Shown: positions 47,445 through 56,642, counted from the stretch's first letter. The stretch is 64,000 bases of DNA from Beijerinckiaceae bacterium (GCA_019745195.1 JAIETL010000036.1:42407-106406), one strand, 5' to 3'. The notes: generated from the letters alone by a model not told the origin. Translations and numbers: made by a program.

Positions 47445-48523
47445 CAGGCCCTCCCGCTCAGGCGCTGGCCGTCGGCGTAGACATGGATATGGCCGGGCTG
47501 GAGGATCAGCCCGGCGTGATCGCCGATGCCGTCCAGTCCATCGGGCACGCCGGCAGCGAAAGCGTGGTCGCCGAGGCGCAGGCGGGCGAGCCGGGCGCGG
47601 CCGAGATCGTCGATGCGCTCGACCCTGACGGGGAGGCCCTCGCCGGCCGGCGCGAGCGTGGCGAATTCCGGCCTGACGCCGATCTCGATGCGCTGGCCGG
47701 CCGGCGGGTCGTAGCTCAGCGGCAGGTCTATGGTCTGGCCAGCGACCTGCGCGCGGTTGCCCTCCACTGTCGCGGGGACGACGTTCATGCCCGGCGAGCC
47801 GATGAAATAGCCGACGAAGGTGTGCGCCGGACGCTCGAACAGTTCGTCGGGCTGGCCTGCCTGCACGACGCGCCCGTCATGCATCACGACGACGGTGTCG
47901 GCGAAGGTCAGCGCCTCGGTCTGATCATGGGTGACGTAGATCATCGTGACGTCGAGCTGGCGGTGCAGCGCCTTGAGCTTCGAGCGCAATTCCCATTTCA
48001 GCGCCGGATCGATCACCGTCAGCGGCTCGTCGAACAGGATCGCGGCGACGTCGGGCCGGACCAGCCCGCGCCCGAGCGAGATCTTCTGCTTGGCGTCGGC
48101 GGTGAGCCCGCGCGCCTTGCGGCCAAGCGAGGAGGTCAGCTCGAGCAGGCCTGCGATCTCGCGGACCCGGGCATCGACCGCCTTGCCCTCCATGCCGCGG
48201 TTGCGCAGCGGAAAGGCGAGGTTTTCGTAGACCGTCATCGTGTCGTAGACGACCGGGAACTGGAAGACCTGGGCGATGTTGCGTCGTTCGGTCGACAGAT
48301 GCGTGACGTCGCGGCCGTCGAAGGCGACGCGGCCATGGGACGGGATCAGCAGGCCCGAGATGATGTTGAGCAGCGTGGTCTTGCCGCAGCCGGAGGGGCC
48401 GAGCAGCGCATAGGCGCCGCCCTGCCGCCAGGTCAGGGTCATCGGCTTGAGCGCGAAGTCGGCCGGGACGCTCGCCTCTGGCTTGTAGGAGTGGGCGAGG
48501 TCTGTGAGTTCGATGCGGGCCAT
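47444..48523 (-). CDS. glpT: glycerol ABC transporter ATPase GlpT
   Basis: 359 residues from the ATG at 48523 (AGGAGAAGG upstream); a start five codons earlier is less likely. MalK-like layout: Walker A GPSGCGKTT, signature region GLTADAKQKISLGRGL (degenerate, lacking the usual LSGGQ), Walker B ILFDEPLTVIDP, and a C-terminal OB-type regulatory domain with GVRPEF. The degenerate signature is a known type in this importer, whose other ATPase, GlpS, has a normal LSGGQ. Confidence 0.92.
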   Translation of the reverse strand: MARIELTDLAHSYKPEASVPADFALKPMTLTWRQGGAYALLGPSGCGKTTLLNIISGLLIPSHGRVAFDGRDVTHLSTERRNIAQVFQFPVVYDTMTVYENLAFPLRNRGMEGKAVDARVREIAGLLELTSSLGRKARGLTADAKQKISLGRGLVRPDVAAILFDEPLTVIDPALKWELRSKLKALHRQLDVTMIYVTHDQTEALTFADTVVVMHDGRVVQAGQPDELFERPAHTFVGYFIGSPGMNVVPATVEGNRAQVAGQTIDLPLSYDPPAGQRIEIGVRPEFATLAPAGEGLPVRVERIDDLGRARLARLRLGDHAFAAGVPDGLDGIGDHAGLILQPGHIHVYADGQRLSGRA

Positions 48524-48534
48524 CTGCCTTCTCC

Positions 48535-49635
48535 TCACGCCGCCGACAGGAAGGCTGGCGCATGCGCCAGCGCGCCGTCCGCCTCGAAGACGAAGACGCG
48601 TGCCGGATCGACATGCACCGTGACGGCCGAACCTGGCGCGAGCTCATGGACGCCCTGCACGAGCGCGACCCAGTCGGCCTGCCCGCAGACGACATGGATA
48701 AAACTCTCCGAGCCGGTGATCTCGGAGACGGTGACCGTCGCCTCGAAAGACAGGCTCGCGGGCGAGACCGGCTTCAGCGCCAGGTGATGCGCGCGGAAGC
48801 CGAGCTGGTAGTCGCCGTCGGCAAGTCCGGCCAGCGCCCCGGTCGCCGGCGCGCTCGTCCCGCCGGGCAGCAGGATCGCGCCGCCGCGCTTGGCGACCGG
48901 CAGCAGGTTGAGCGGCGGGTCTGAGAAGATGCGCGCCGTGATCAGGTCGTGGGGCCGGCGGTAGACCTCGGCGCTGCGGCCGAACTGCGTCATGCGGCCC
49001 TGAGACAGCGTCGCGGTGTAGTCGCCGAGCAGCAGCGCCTCCTGCGGCTCGGTCGTGGCGTAGACCACGGCCGCGTTCGAGCCGCGCACGATCCGGGGCA
49101 GCTCCTCGCGCAGTTCCTCGCGCAGCTTGTAGTCGAGATTGGCCAGCGGCTCGTCGAGTAGGACGAGATCGGCGCCCTTGATCAAGGCGCGGGCCATGGC
49201 GGTGCGCTGCTGCTGGCCGCCCGACAAGGTGAGCGGCATGCGCTCAAGATAGGGTTCGAGCTTCATCACGGCCGCCATGGCGGCGACCTTGGCCGCGATC
49301 TCCGACTTCGGCAGCCCCTTGACCCGCAGCGGCGAGGCGATGTTCTCGAACACGGTCATGTTCGGGTAGTTGATGAACTGCTGGTAGACCATGGCGACGG
49401 AGCGCTCGCGCACCGCCATTCCGGTGACGTCGGTCTCGCTCGCGCCGTTTGTCGCCAGCACGCGGCCGGAACTCGGCCGGTCGAGCCCCGCCATCAGCCG
49501 CATCAGCGAGGTCTTGCCGGCGAGCGTCGCGCCGAGCAGCACGGTCATGGTGCCGGGCTCGAGCCGAAGACTGGTCTCGTGGATATGCGTCACGGCCCCG
49601 ACGTCGCGGCGCACCTTGTCGAGAACGAGACCCAT
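48535..49635 (-). CDS. glpS: glycerol ABC transporter ATPase GlpS
   Basis: 366 residues from the ATG at 49635, with GAGGGAGG upstream. Walker A is GATLAGKTS (LAGKT for the usual GxGKS/T), signature LSGGQQQRTAMARAL and Walker B LVLLDEPLANLDYK are intact, and a MalK-type C-terminal domain follows. It forms a mixed ATPase dimer with GlpT. The glpT start lies 12 bases after its stop. Confidence 0.92.
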   Translation of the reverse strand: MGLVLDKVRRDVGAVTHIHETSLRLEPGTMTVLLGATLAGKTSLMRLMAGLDRPSSGRVLATNGASETDVTGMAVRERSVAMVYQQFINYPNMTVFENIASPLRVKGLPKSEIAAKVAAMAAVMKLEPYLERMPLTLSGGQQQRTAMARALIKGADLVLLDEPLANLDYKLREELREELPRIVRGSNAAVVYATTEPQEALLLGDYTATLSQGRMTQFGRSAEVYRRPHDLITARIFSDPPLNLLPVAKRGGAILLPGGTSAPATGALAGLADGDYQLGFRAHHLALKPVSPASLSFEATVTVSEITGSESFIHVVCGQADWVALVQGVHELAPGSAVTVHVDPARVFVFEADGALAHAPAFLSAA

Positions 49636-49646
49636 CGCGTCCTCCC

Positions 49647-51185
49647 TCAAGCCGTCTGCAACGGGGCCGGCGCGGTCTGCGCCAGCATGAACTCGTCGAG
49701 GGCCTGCCGCTCTTGTGCCGTCAGCCGGAGGCCGAGCTTGCCGCGCCGCCAGAGCACGTCGTCGGCGCGCCGCGCCCATTCGGCGGCGATCAGATAGGCG
49801 ACCTCGCGCTCGTAGAGATCGACCCCGAAATGGCGGCCGAGATCGGCCGCGCTCCCCGCACCCGCCAGGATCGCGCGCGCTTTCGTGCCATAGGCCCGCA
49901 CCAGCCGCGTCACGGTCTTCCGCGCCAGCCAGGGGTGGGCTGAGGCGAGCTCGGCGACAAGCGCCTCGAACCCCGCCACCGGAAAATCGCCGCCGGGCAG
50001 CGTGCCCGTCTTCGTCCAGACCGGCTGCTTCGCCCAGCCGGCATGGGGGGAGAGCTTCTCGATCGCGGCCTCCGCGAGCCGGCGATAGGTCGTGATCTTG
50101 CCGCCGAAGACCGAGAGCAGCGGCGCTTCTCCGGACGGCGCATCCAGCGTCAGCACATAGTCGCGCGTCGCCTCCTGCGCCTTCGAGGCGCCGTCGTCAT
50201 ACAGCGGGCGCACGCCGGAATAGGTCCAGACGACATGGTCGGGCAAAATCGGCTCGCGGAAATATTCGCTCGCGGCCGCGCAGAGATAGGCGATCTCGTC
50301 CTGGGTTGCGGCCGCCTTGGCCGGGTCGCCCTGATAGTCGCGGTCGGTCGTGCCGATCAGGGTGAAGTCGCGCTCATAGGGAATGGCGAAGATGATGCGG
50401 CCATCGGCGTTCTGGAAGATGTAGCAGCGCTCGTGCTCGAAGAGTTTCCGAACCACGATATGGCTGCCCTGGACCATGCGGACGGCGGCTTTTGTGTTCG
50501 AGCGGACGACGCCGCCGAGCACATCGCCGACCCAGGGGCCAGCGGCGTTGACCAGCGCCTTCGCCGTGATCGTGCCGCGCCCGGCCGCGCCTTCGGTCGT
50601 GACGTGCCAGAGCCCGTCCCTGCGGTCCGCGGCGACGACCCTGGTGCGGGTCCGGATCTGCGCTCCGCGCCCCGCCGCATCGGCCGCGTTCAGCACGACG
50701 AGGCGCGAATCCTCGACCCAGCAGTCGGAGTATTCGAACGCCGTCGTATCCTGTCCCTTGAGCGGCGTGCCGGCGGCGTCCTGGCTCAGGTTCAGCGTGC
50801 GCGTGGCGGGGAGCAGCTTGCGGCCCCCGATATGGTCGTACAGGAACAGGCCGAGCCGCAGCAGCCAGGCCGGGCGCAGGCCCTTGTGATGGGGCAGCAC
50901 GAAGCGCAGCGGCCAGACGATGTGCGGCGCCATCGCCCAGAGCACCTCGCGCTCCATCAGCGCCTCGCGCACCAGCCGGAATTCGTAATGCTCGAGATAG
51001 CGCAAGCCGCCATGGATCAGCTTGGTCGAGGCCGAGGAGGTCGCGCTGGCGAGGTCGTTCTGCTCGAACAGCGCGACGGACGCGCCGCGCCCCGCCGCAT
51101 CGCGGGCGATGCCGCAGCCATTGACGCCGCCGCCGATGATGGCGAGGTCGAAGGGCGTGGTTGTGCTGTGACCGACGCTGCTCAA
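49647..51185 (-). CDS. glpD: FAD-dependent glycerol-3-phosphate dehydrogenase
   Basis: 512 residues from a TTG at 51185. GlpD oxidises glycerol 3-phosphate to dihydroxyacetone phosphate and passes electrons to quinone at the membrane. It has the FAD site DLAIIGGGVNGCGIARDAAGRG, the signature STKLIHGGLRYLEHYEFRLV, AIPYERDFTLIGTTDRDYQGD and SVFGGKITTYRRLAE. The start has no ATG nearby and a weak ribosome site. It lies directly upstream of glpS, linking glycerol import to oxidation. A glycerol kinase gene is not in the window. Confidence 0.95.
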   Translation of the reverse strand: MSSVGHSTTTPFDLAIIGGGVNGCGIARDAAGRGASVALFEQNDLASATSSASTKLIHGGLRYLEHYEFRLVREALMEREVLWAMAPHIVWPLRFVLPHHKGLRPAWLLRLGLFLYDHIGGRKLLPATRTLNLSQDAAGTPLKGQDTTAFEYSDCWVEDSRLVVLNAADAAGRGAQIRTRTRVVAADRRDGLWHVTTEGAAGRGTITAKALVNAAGPWVGDVLGGVVRSNTKAAVRMVQGSHIVVRKLFEHERCYIFQNADGRIIFAIPYERDFTLIGTTDRDYQGDPAKAAATQDEIAYLCAAASEYFREPILPDHVVWTYSGVRPLYDDGASKAQEATRDYVLTLDAPSGEAPLLSVFGGKITTYRRLAEAAIEKLSPHAGWAKQPVWTKTGTLPGGDFPVAGFEALVAELASAHPWLARKTVTRLVRAYGTKARAILAGAGSAADLGRHFGVDLYEREVAYLIAAEWARRADDVLWRRGKLGLRLTAQERQALDEFMLAQTAPAPLQTA

Positions 51186-51222
51186 GGACGCTTCCCATAG
51201 CGGCGTCGCACGCGCGCGCCGA

Positions 51223-51288
51223 TTTCGTTTGGTTTATGTTTGAAGGCTAGATCGGCGAAAAACCGAAAGCAAGAGACGGAATCCGAAA
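51223..51288. promoter_or_regulatory. possible GlpR operator cluster between glpR and glpD
   Basis: The 146-base gap holds four copies of a CGAAA/TTTCG element: TTTCG at 51223, and CGAAA at 51256, 51264 and 51284. DeoR-family regulators often bind repeats of this kind. The cluster is AT-rich compared with its surroundings. Weak evidence, offered because GlpR is encoded next door. Confidence 0.35.
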
Positions 51289-51331
51289 ATCGATCGATCG
51301 CTGCGCGGCGCGTCCGCGGCTGTCTCCGCCG

Positions 51332-52108
51332 TCAGCCCTGCCCGCCGACCTCGACGAGCTGGATCGCCTCGTTCTTGCAGAGGGTGCGCAAGGCGGGCGA
51401 GGCCAGCGCATCGGTGACGAAGACATCGACATCGGCGAGGTCTCCGATCCGGATCGGCGCGGCCCGCGTCAGCTTGAGCTGGTCGGCGACCAGCATGACC
51501 TGGCGGGCATTGTCGATGATGGCGCGCGAAACCCGGACCTCGCGAATGTCGAAATCGAGCAGGGCGCCGTCCTCGTCGATGGCGGATGCGCCGATCACGG
51601 CATAGTCGACCTTGAACTGCTTGATGAAATCGACCGCCGTCGAGCCGATCAGCGCCCCGTCCGAGCGCCGCACCGGCCCGCCTGCGACGATCACTTCGAT
51701 CTTGGGCTGGCGGTAGAGCAACGTCGCGACGTTGAGGTTGTTGGTGATGACCAGCAGCCCCTCATGCTGCATCAGGGCGCGGGCCACCTCCTCGGTCGTG
51801 GTGCCGATGTTGATGAAGAGCGATGCGTTGTTGGGGATCAGCCGCGCCGCCGCCTCGCCGATCGCGCGCTTTTCCGCCTGGGCGATGAAGCGACGCGCCT
51901 CATAGGCGACATTTTCGACGCCCGACGCGATGATCGCCCCGCCATGGACGCGGGTCATCAGCCGGCGCTCGCAGAGTTCGTTCAGATCCTTGCGGATGGT
52001 CTGCGGGCTGACCTCGAAATGGACGGCGAGATCATCGACGCCGACCTTCCCCTGAGCGCGGGCGAGCGCCAGGATGTCGCCCTGCCTGGGCGTGCTGAAC
52101 TGATCCAC
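51332..52108 (-). CDS. glpR: DeoR-family glycerol regulator GlpR
   Basis: 258 residues from a GTG at 52108; the frame is open further upstream but the extra part lies outside the usual family length. The DeoR helix-turn-helix reads RQGDILALARAQGKVGVDDLAVHFEVSPQTIRKDLNELCERRLMTRVHGGA, followed by the sugar-phosphate sensing domain (NIGTTTEEVARAL; IVAGGPVRRSDGALIG). It represses glycerol genes and is released by glycerol 3-phosphate in known cases. It is the first gene of the glp operon, with glpD 146 bases downstream. Confidence 0.92.
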   Translation of the reverse strand: MDQFSTPRQGDILALARAQGKVGVDDLAVHFEVSPQTIRKDLNELCERRLMTRVHGGAIIASGVENVAYEARRFIAQAEKRAIGEAAARLIPNNASLFINIGTTTEEVARALMQHEGLLVITNNLNVATLLYRQPKIEVIVAGGPVRRSDGALIGSTAVDFIKQFKVDYAVIGASAIDEDGALLDFDIREVRVSRAIIDNARQVMLVADQLKLTRAAPIRIGDLADVDVFVTDALASPALRTLCKNEAIQLVEVGGQG

Positions 52109-52278
52109 GGCGGTCTGCGTTCCCTCTCGCGGTTGCGGAGCGGTTTCGGTTTCGCATCGAACCACGTCTCGGACGAAGGGTGAAGCCGGCATCCGACTGA
52201 CGCGGGCGCGTCGGGCGCTTGCGATCCGGCCAACGGAGGTGTTTCGTTGCGTCACCAGGCCACACGTGGGAGGAGACC

Positions 52279-52998
52279 ATGGCGGAAGATGTCGCGGCGC
52301 TGACGCGCCGGGTGGCCGCGCTCGAAGCGTCCCTCAAGGCTTTGGTCGACGCCATCACCATCAATGCCGGCGGGATCACCATCAACACGCCCGGCTCGCT
52401 CGTGCTCACGGCGCAGGGCCAGATGACGGTGGCGTCCCGCGGGAGCCTGACGGTCACAGCCGACGGCAACCTGCTCGTCTCGGGCAACCGCGCCGAGATC
52501 CGCTCGGGCGGCGCGCTCGCCATCAACAGCAGCCAGACCACCATCACCGCATCGGGCCAGTTGAATCTGGTGGCGGGAGCGACGGCCGACATCACGGTCG
52601 GCGGCGTTTTGTCGATTCTGAGCGGGGCGAACCTCGCCGTCTCGGCCGGCTCGGCGATGGCCGTGAATGTGGGCAACCGTCTCGCGCTGAACGTCGGCAT
52701 CGATGTCAGCCTGCGCGCCGGCCGCAACCTCAATGTGATTGCGGCTCAGGACATGAGCATCGAGGCGCGCGGCCTGAAGCTCAAGACCACGGCGGCCGCC
52801 GAAGTCGCCAGCCGCTCGATCACCCTCGCAGCCACGGACTCGGTGACGATCCAGAGCGGCAGCGGCTCCCTGGCCATGAAGAAGGACGGCACGATCGCCA
52901 TCAAGGGCAAGGACGTCTCGATCACCGCCAGCGGCGTCATCAACGCGAAGGCGAGCGGCAACGTCACCATCAAGGGATCGAAAGTCGCGCAGAACTGA
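52279..52998 (+). CDS. free-standing octad-repeat beta-helix (VgrG-tip/gp5-like spike)
   Basis: 239 residues from the ATG at 52279, with GGAGGAG 6 bases upstream. Residues 1-25 form a heptad coiled coil (VAALTRRVAALEASLKALVDAI). From residue 27 to the end the sequence repeats every eight residues (GSLVLTAQ, GQMTVASR, GSLTVTAD, and so on) with alternating hydrophobic positions, then ends GTIAIKGKDVSIT...GNVTIKGSKV. This is the pattern of the trimeric gp5/VgrG C-terminal needle. Unlike VgrG it has no gp27 or OB-fold part, so it looks like a needle extension on its own. No Hcp, sheath or baseplate gene lies in the window. Function unknown. Confidence 0.8.
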   Translation: MAEDVAALTRRVAALEASLKALVDAITINAGGITINTPGSLVLTAQGQMTVASRGSLTVTADGNLLVSGNRAEIRSGGALAINSSQTTITASGQLNLVAGATADITVGGVLSILSGANLAVSAGSAMAVNVGNRLALNVGIDVSLRAGRNLNVIAAQDMSIEARGLKLKTTAAAEVASRSITLAATDSVTIQSGSGSLAMKKDGTIAIKGKDVSITASGVINAKASGNVTIKGSKVAQN

Positions 52999-53030
52999 GG
53001 AGCCGCGAACGGTTTCGCCGCTCGGTCCGG

Positions 53031-54917
53031 TCAGGGCTCGCGGACCACGCGCAGCCCGTTGGTGTAGAAGCGCACGTTCGACTCGTATTTGAAGCGCGCC
53101 GCCGAGCGCAGATAGCGCGGGTCGTTGTTGAAGGAGCCGCCGCGCAGCACGCGCTCGCGGCAGCCGGGCGTGGCGAAGGCCGAGCCGTCGCGCGGTTTGG
53201 CGCGGTAGTTGTCGGCCCAGCAGTCGGCGACCCATTCGGCGGCGTTGCCGGCCATGTCGTGCAGGCCCAGTGCGTTGGGAGGAAACTGTCTGACGGGCGC
53301 GGCCTGCCGGCGCGGCTGCGGATTGCAGCCATTGCAATTGGCCTTGTCCACCTCGACGGCGCGTCCCCATGGGTAGCTCGTGGTGGAGCCGGCCCGGGCG
53401 GCGAATTCCCATTCGCTTTCGGTCGGCAGCCGGTAGCGCTTCCCGGTCCTGACCGAAAGCCAGGCGGCATAGGCGTTGGCGTCGTCCCAGTGGATGTCGG
53501 TGACCGGGCGCTCGCCGCGGCCGGCCCCGCGATCATTGGGCCGGTGCTGGCAGCCGCCCTGATCGACGCAGGCGTCCCATTGCGCGAAGGTGACCTCGTT
53601 GACGCCGATGTAGAAGGCCGATCTCAGCGTCACCTGATGGACGGGCTTCTCGAACTCGAACATCTCGTTCGAGCCCATCTCGAAGCTGCCGGCCGGCACC
53701 AGCGCCATCTCCGGGCAGTCGGCGCAGTCGCGCAGGGTCCGGGCCGTGGAGAGCGGGGCCGGGGGCGTCGCCGCGACAGGGGCTGCGGGCGCGGGCGTCG
53801 CGGCTGGAGGCGCGGCCGGGCTCGGCGGCTGGCGCGACAGCGCAGGTGGTGGTGGCGCGGCGCTGGCGACGGCGGGGGCGTTGCGCGCCCGGTAGGACTG
53901 CTCGCGCGCCCGCGCCAGCGCCGCGAAGCGGCCATTGGGATAGGCGTCGAGATAGGCGCGGTACTCGGCCGCGTTCTCGCTCGAGCGGATCGATTCCCAG
54001 AAGGAGAGTTCGTAGCTGTCGGGCTGGCCCGAGGTCCCCGGCGGATCGACGGGCGAGATCACGGCACGCGTTGTCTGCGCCACCTGCGGCGGGCGTGGCG
54101 GCGGCGTCACGACAAGCCCGGCCGGAGGGGTTGAGGACAGCCAGAAGGGCTGATGCGCCCGGTCCCTGGCGGCGGCGGTGCGCGCCCGTGTCAGCGCGGC
54201 CGTCATGTCGAGATCGACGGTTGCGATCGCTTTCAGCCATTCCGCGACGGCGCCCGTCTCGGGCCTGGCGTTGCCGCGTACGGTGGCGCCCGGCGGCGCG
54301 GTCGCCGCGACGGCGATCGTCTGCATCTTCTCGATCGCGGCGAGCCCCTTGAGCTTGTCGTCGATCGCCTCCTGCCACGGGCTCTCGCGGCTGGCATCGA
54401 GCAGGATCAGCGCGCTGCGCGGGCGCGAGACGATCAGCGCGTCGATCAGGACGTCGAGATCGAAGGCGCGGTCGCGCACCTCCTGCGCCGAGCGGGCTGG
54501 CGCATCGACGGGCACGAGCAGGTTGCGGCCGCGCGTCTGCACCGCCTGACCGGCATAGAACACGACCGCGAGCCCGTCCCGCTTCAGCCGCGACGAGAAC
54601 TCGGCGATGGCGAGCGCCAGCTCGGTGCGCGTGGTGTCCTCGGCGAAGACGACGTCGAAGCCGCCCGCGCGCAGAACCTCGGCGGCGGTGCGCGCATGGT
54701 CGGCCACGGGCAGCGGCGCGGCGGTCCCGTAGCGCGCATTGCCGATGACGAGCGCGACGCGGGCCGGCTCGCCGGCGGGCTGCGCCATGGCCGGCGTCGG
54801 CAGAGCGACCCAGCAAAGCGCGAGAGCTGCGAGCGTCGAGGCCAGCATCGCTCGCATCAGGCGAGACAGCGGGCGGGAACGGGCCTCCGGCGCGGGGTGT
54901 CTTGGTCTAGCGGACAT
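53031..54917 (-). CDS. pseudo-caspase fused to an FGE-sulfatase (SUMF1) domain
   Basis: 628 residues; signal-like N-terminus (LASTLAALALCWVALPTPAMA). Residues ~52-260 have the caspase p20 fold (RVALVIGNARYG), but the two catalytic residues are changed: FYAGQAVQ has Gln124 where caspases have His, and LLDASRES has Ser176 for Cys. The C-terminal part (~390-628) is a formylglycine-generating-enzyme-like domain: LVPAGSFEMGSNE, RPVTDIHWDDANAYAAWLS, RLPTESEWEFAARAG, GLHDMAGNAAEW and RVLRGGSFNN. The two copper-binding Cys of true FGE cannot be assigned with confidence. Such domains often act as ligand-binding or lectin-like modules. It overlaps the DUF4399 gene upstream by 11 bases, so they are one operon. 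Confidence 0.88.
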   Translation of the reverse strand: MSARPRHPAPEARSRPLSRLMRAMLASTLAALALCWVALPTPAMAQPAGEPARVALVIGNARYGTAAPLPVADHARTAAEVLRAGGFDVVFAEDTTRTELALAIAEFSSRLKRDGLAVVFYAGQAVQTRGRNLLVPVDAPARSAQEVRDRAFDLDVLIDALIVSRPRSALILLDASRESPWQEAIDDKLKGLAAIEKMQTIAVAATAPPGATVRGNARPETGAVAEWLKAIATVDLDMTAALTRARTAAARDRAHQPFWLSSTPPAGLVVTPPPRPPQVAQTTRAVISPVDPPGTSGQPDSYELSFWESIRSSENAAEYRAYLDAYPNGRFAALARAREQSYRARNAPAVASAAPPPPALSRQPPSPAAPPAATPAPAAPVAATPPAPLSTARTLRDCADCPEMALVPAGSFEMGSNEMFEFEKPVHQVTLRSAFYIGVNEVTFAQWDACVDQGGCQHRPNDRGAGRGERPVTDIHWDDANAYAAWLSVRTGKRYRLPTESEWEFAARAGSTTSYPWGRAVEVDKANCNGCNPQPRRQAAPVRQFPPNALGLHDMAGNAAEWVADCWADNYRAKPRDGSAFATPGCRERVLRGGSFNNDPRYLRSAARFKYESNVRFYTNGLRVVREP

Positions 54918-55395
54918 TGATCCTGATCTTCTGGGACATCACCGGCGGGTCATGCGGCACATGGGCGTGGTCGCCCAGCAGCAATTGCAGCGTGTGGCGA
55001 CCCTTGGGCAATGTGACGACGACCTCCGTCTGGCCGTTGCCGAGATGGATATGGTTGTAGTCGGCCGGGATCGGCTGGTCGGGCACGATGCTGTCGACAT
55101 CGATCAGCAGATGGTGATGCCCGGTCGCCGGCGTGGTGACGCCGGCGGGCGCGACGCCCATCTCCTTCAGGCCGATGCGGACGGTGAAGCGCTCGGGGAC
55201 GCTGAGGCCGTCGAGCGGATAGTGGAAATAGACCTGCGCGCCGCGCGGTGCGGGCTGGCGCTTGCCGGTCTGCGCCGGCTGCGCATGAGACTGGTGGCCG
55301 GCATGCTGGGCAGCCGGCTGCGCCGACGGCCACGCTGCGGCCAGCAAAGCGAGCCCGGCGAACATGGTCATCTGCCGCAGGATCGTTCTGGTCAT
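54907..55395 (-). CDS. single-domain DUF4399 protein
   Basis: 162 residues with a signal peptide (RQMTMFAGLALLAAAWPSAQPA) and a His-rich spacer (QHAGHQSHAQP). One DUF4399 domain follows: YFHYPLDGLSVPERFTVRIGLKEMGVAPAG, GHHHLLID, IPADYNHIHLGNGQTE and LGDHAHVPHDPPVMSQ. The invariant His-rich turns (HHH, HIHL, DHAHVPHDPP) suggest a metal site, though none has been shown. Its ATG overlaps the stop of the triple-domain gene (ATGA) and its stop overlaps the pseudo-caspase start. Confidence 0.88.
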   Translation of the reverse strand: MTRTILRQMTMFAGLALLAAAWPSAQPAAQHAGHQSHAQPAQTGKRQPAPRGAQVYFHYPLDGLSVPERFTVRIGLKEMGVAPAGVTTPATGHHHLLIDVDSIVPDQPIPADYNHIHLGNGQTEVVVTLPKGRHTLQLLLGDHAHVPHDPPVMSQKIRINVR

Positions 55396-56642
55396 CGCCG
55401 GCGCGCCGTCTTGCGGGGGTTGCCGACGAAGACCCTGATCCGCTCCGACATCACGGGCGGATCATGCGGGACATGCTGGTCGTCGGCGAGGATGAGCTGG
55501 AGCGTGTGCCAGCCCGGCGTGAGCGTGACCACCTTCTCGACCTGGCCGCCGCCGAAATGCAGATGGTTGAGATCGGCCGGAATCGCGACGTCGAGAGGCG
55601 GCGTCGGCGCGTCGATGATCAGATGGTGGTGGCCGGTATCGGGCTTGTCGACGCCCGCCGGCGCGACGCCCATGTTGCGCAGGCCGAAGCGGATGGTCGA
55701 ACGGGGGTAGATCGTCTCGCCGTCGCGCGGATAGATGAAATAGACCACAGCGTCCGGCGGCGAGGGCTTGCGACCGGATGTCGGCGCGGCCACTGAGGCC
55801 GCTGCCGGCGCCGGCGCGCCCTCGACGACCCTGACCCGGATGCGCTGCGACATCACCGGCGGATCATGCGGGACATGGTCGTGGTCGCCCATCAGCAATT
55901 GCAGCGTGTGCTCGCCGGGCGGCAGGTTGAGTTCGTATTCGGTCTGGCCCCGGCCGAAATGGACATGGTTGAAATCGCTTGGGATTTCGCGGTCGAGCGC
56001 CGGCGTTTCCGTGTCGATCAGGAGATGATGGTGGCCGCCGCTGGCATGGGGCGTCCCCGCCGGCGAGATCGCGATGTTCTCGACGCCGAAGCGGATCGTG
56101 GCGCGGGGCGGGATCGTCGCGCCGTCGACGAGATCGCGGAAGAACACGCGCGCGCCGGGCGCAGCGGCCGTGCGCGGCTTTTCCTCCACCCCGGCCACGA
56201 CCTCGATCTCGATCGCCTCCGACATCACCGGCGGATTATGCGGGACGTGATCATGGTCGGCAAAGAGGAGCTGCAGCCGGTGCCGGCCCGGAGGCAGCGA
56301 AATCTCGGTCTCGGTCTGGCCGCCGCCGAAATGCAGATGGTTGAAATCGGCCGGGATCGGCCGGTCGAGCGCCGGCAGCGGCGTGTCGATCAGCAGGTGG
56401 TGATGGCCGGCATGGCGTCGCGCCGTGCCGGCTGGAACGACCTCCATGCCGCTGATCTCGAAACGGACCGTGAGCTTCGTGCCGACGATACGCGCGCCGT
56501 TCTGGAGCCCCACGAATTTGAGCGTCGCGCCGGGCGGGGCGGGGCTGCGCTGCTGGGCCAGCGCGGCCGGCGCGACCATCACCGCCAGCGCCGCCAGAAA
56601 CGCAGCGACGCAGAGGAAGCGGCCAGGCCGGGCGAAGCACAT
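55392..56642 (-). CDS. triple DUF4399 protein
   Basis: 416 residues with a signal peptide (FLCVAAFLAALAVMVAPAALA). It holds three tandem DUF4399 domains, at about 38-130, 140-245 and 275-405. Each has the same core: GHHHLLID (GHHHLIID in the third), IP[AS]D[FL]NH[LV]HFG, HTLQL or HRLQL, and a HVPH[DN]PPVMS turn. That gives four copies of the domain in two adjacent genes. The protein is probably periplasmic and may bind a metal through its many ordered His residues. Domain 3 resembles the neighbouring single-domain protein most, suggesting duplication. Function not known. Confidence 0.88.
   Translation of the reverse strand: MCFARPGRFLCVAAFLAALAVMVAPAALAQQRSPAPPGATLKFVGLQNGARIVGTKLTVRFEISGMEVVPAGTARRHAGHHHLLIDTPLPALDRPIPADFNHLHFGGGQTETEISLPPGRHRLQLLFADHDHVPHNPPVMSEAIEIEVVAGVEEKPRTAAAPGARVFFRDLVDGATIPPRATIRFGVENIAISPAGTPHASGGHHHLLIDTETPALDREIPSDFNHVHFGRGQTEYELNLPPGEHTLQLLMGDHDHVPHDPPVMSQRIRVRVVEGAPAPAAASVAAPTSGRKPSPPDAVVYFIYPRDGETIYPRSTIRFGLRNMGVAPAGVDKPDTGHHHLIIDAPTPPLDVAIPADLNHLHFGGGQVEKVVTLTPGWHTLQLILADDQHVPHDPPVMSERIRVFVGNPRKTARRR

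Noticed and set aside
52279..52998. A prophage remnant
   Set aside because: The needle-like gene has no other phage structural, integrase or lysis gene near it, and base composition matches its neighbours.
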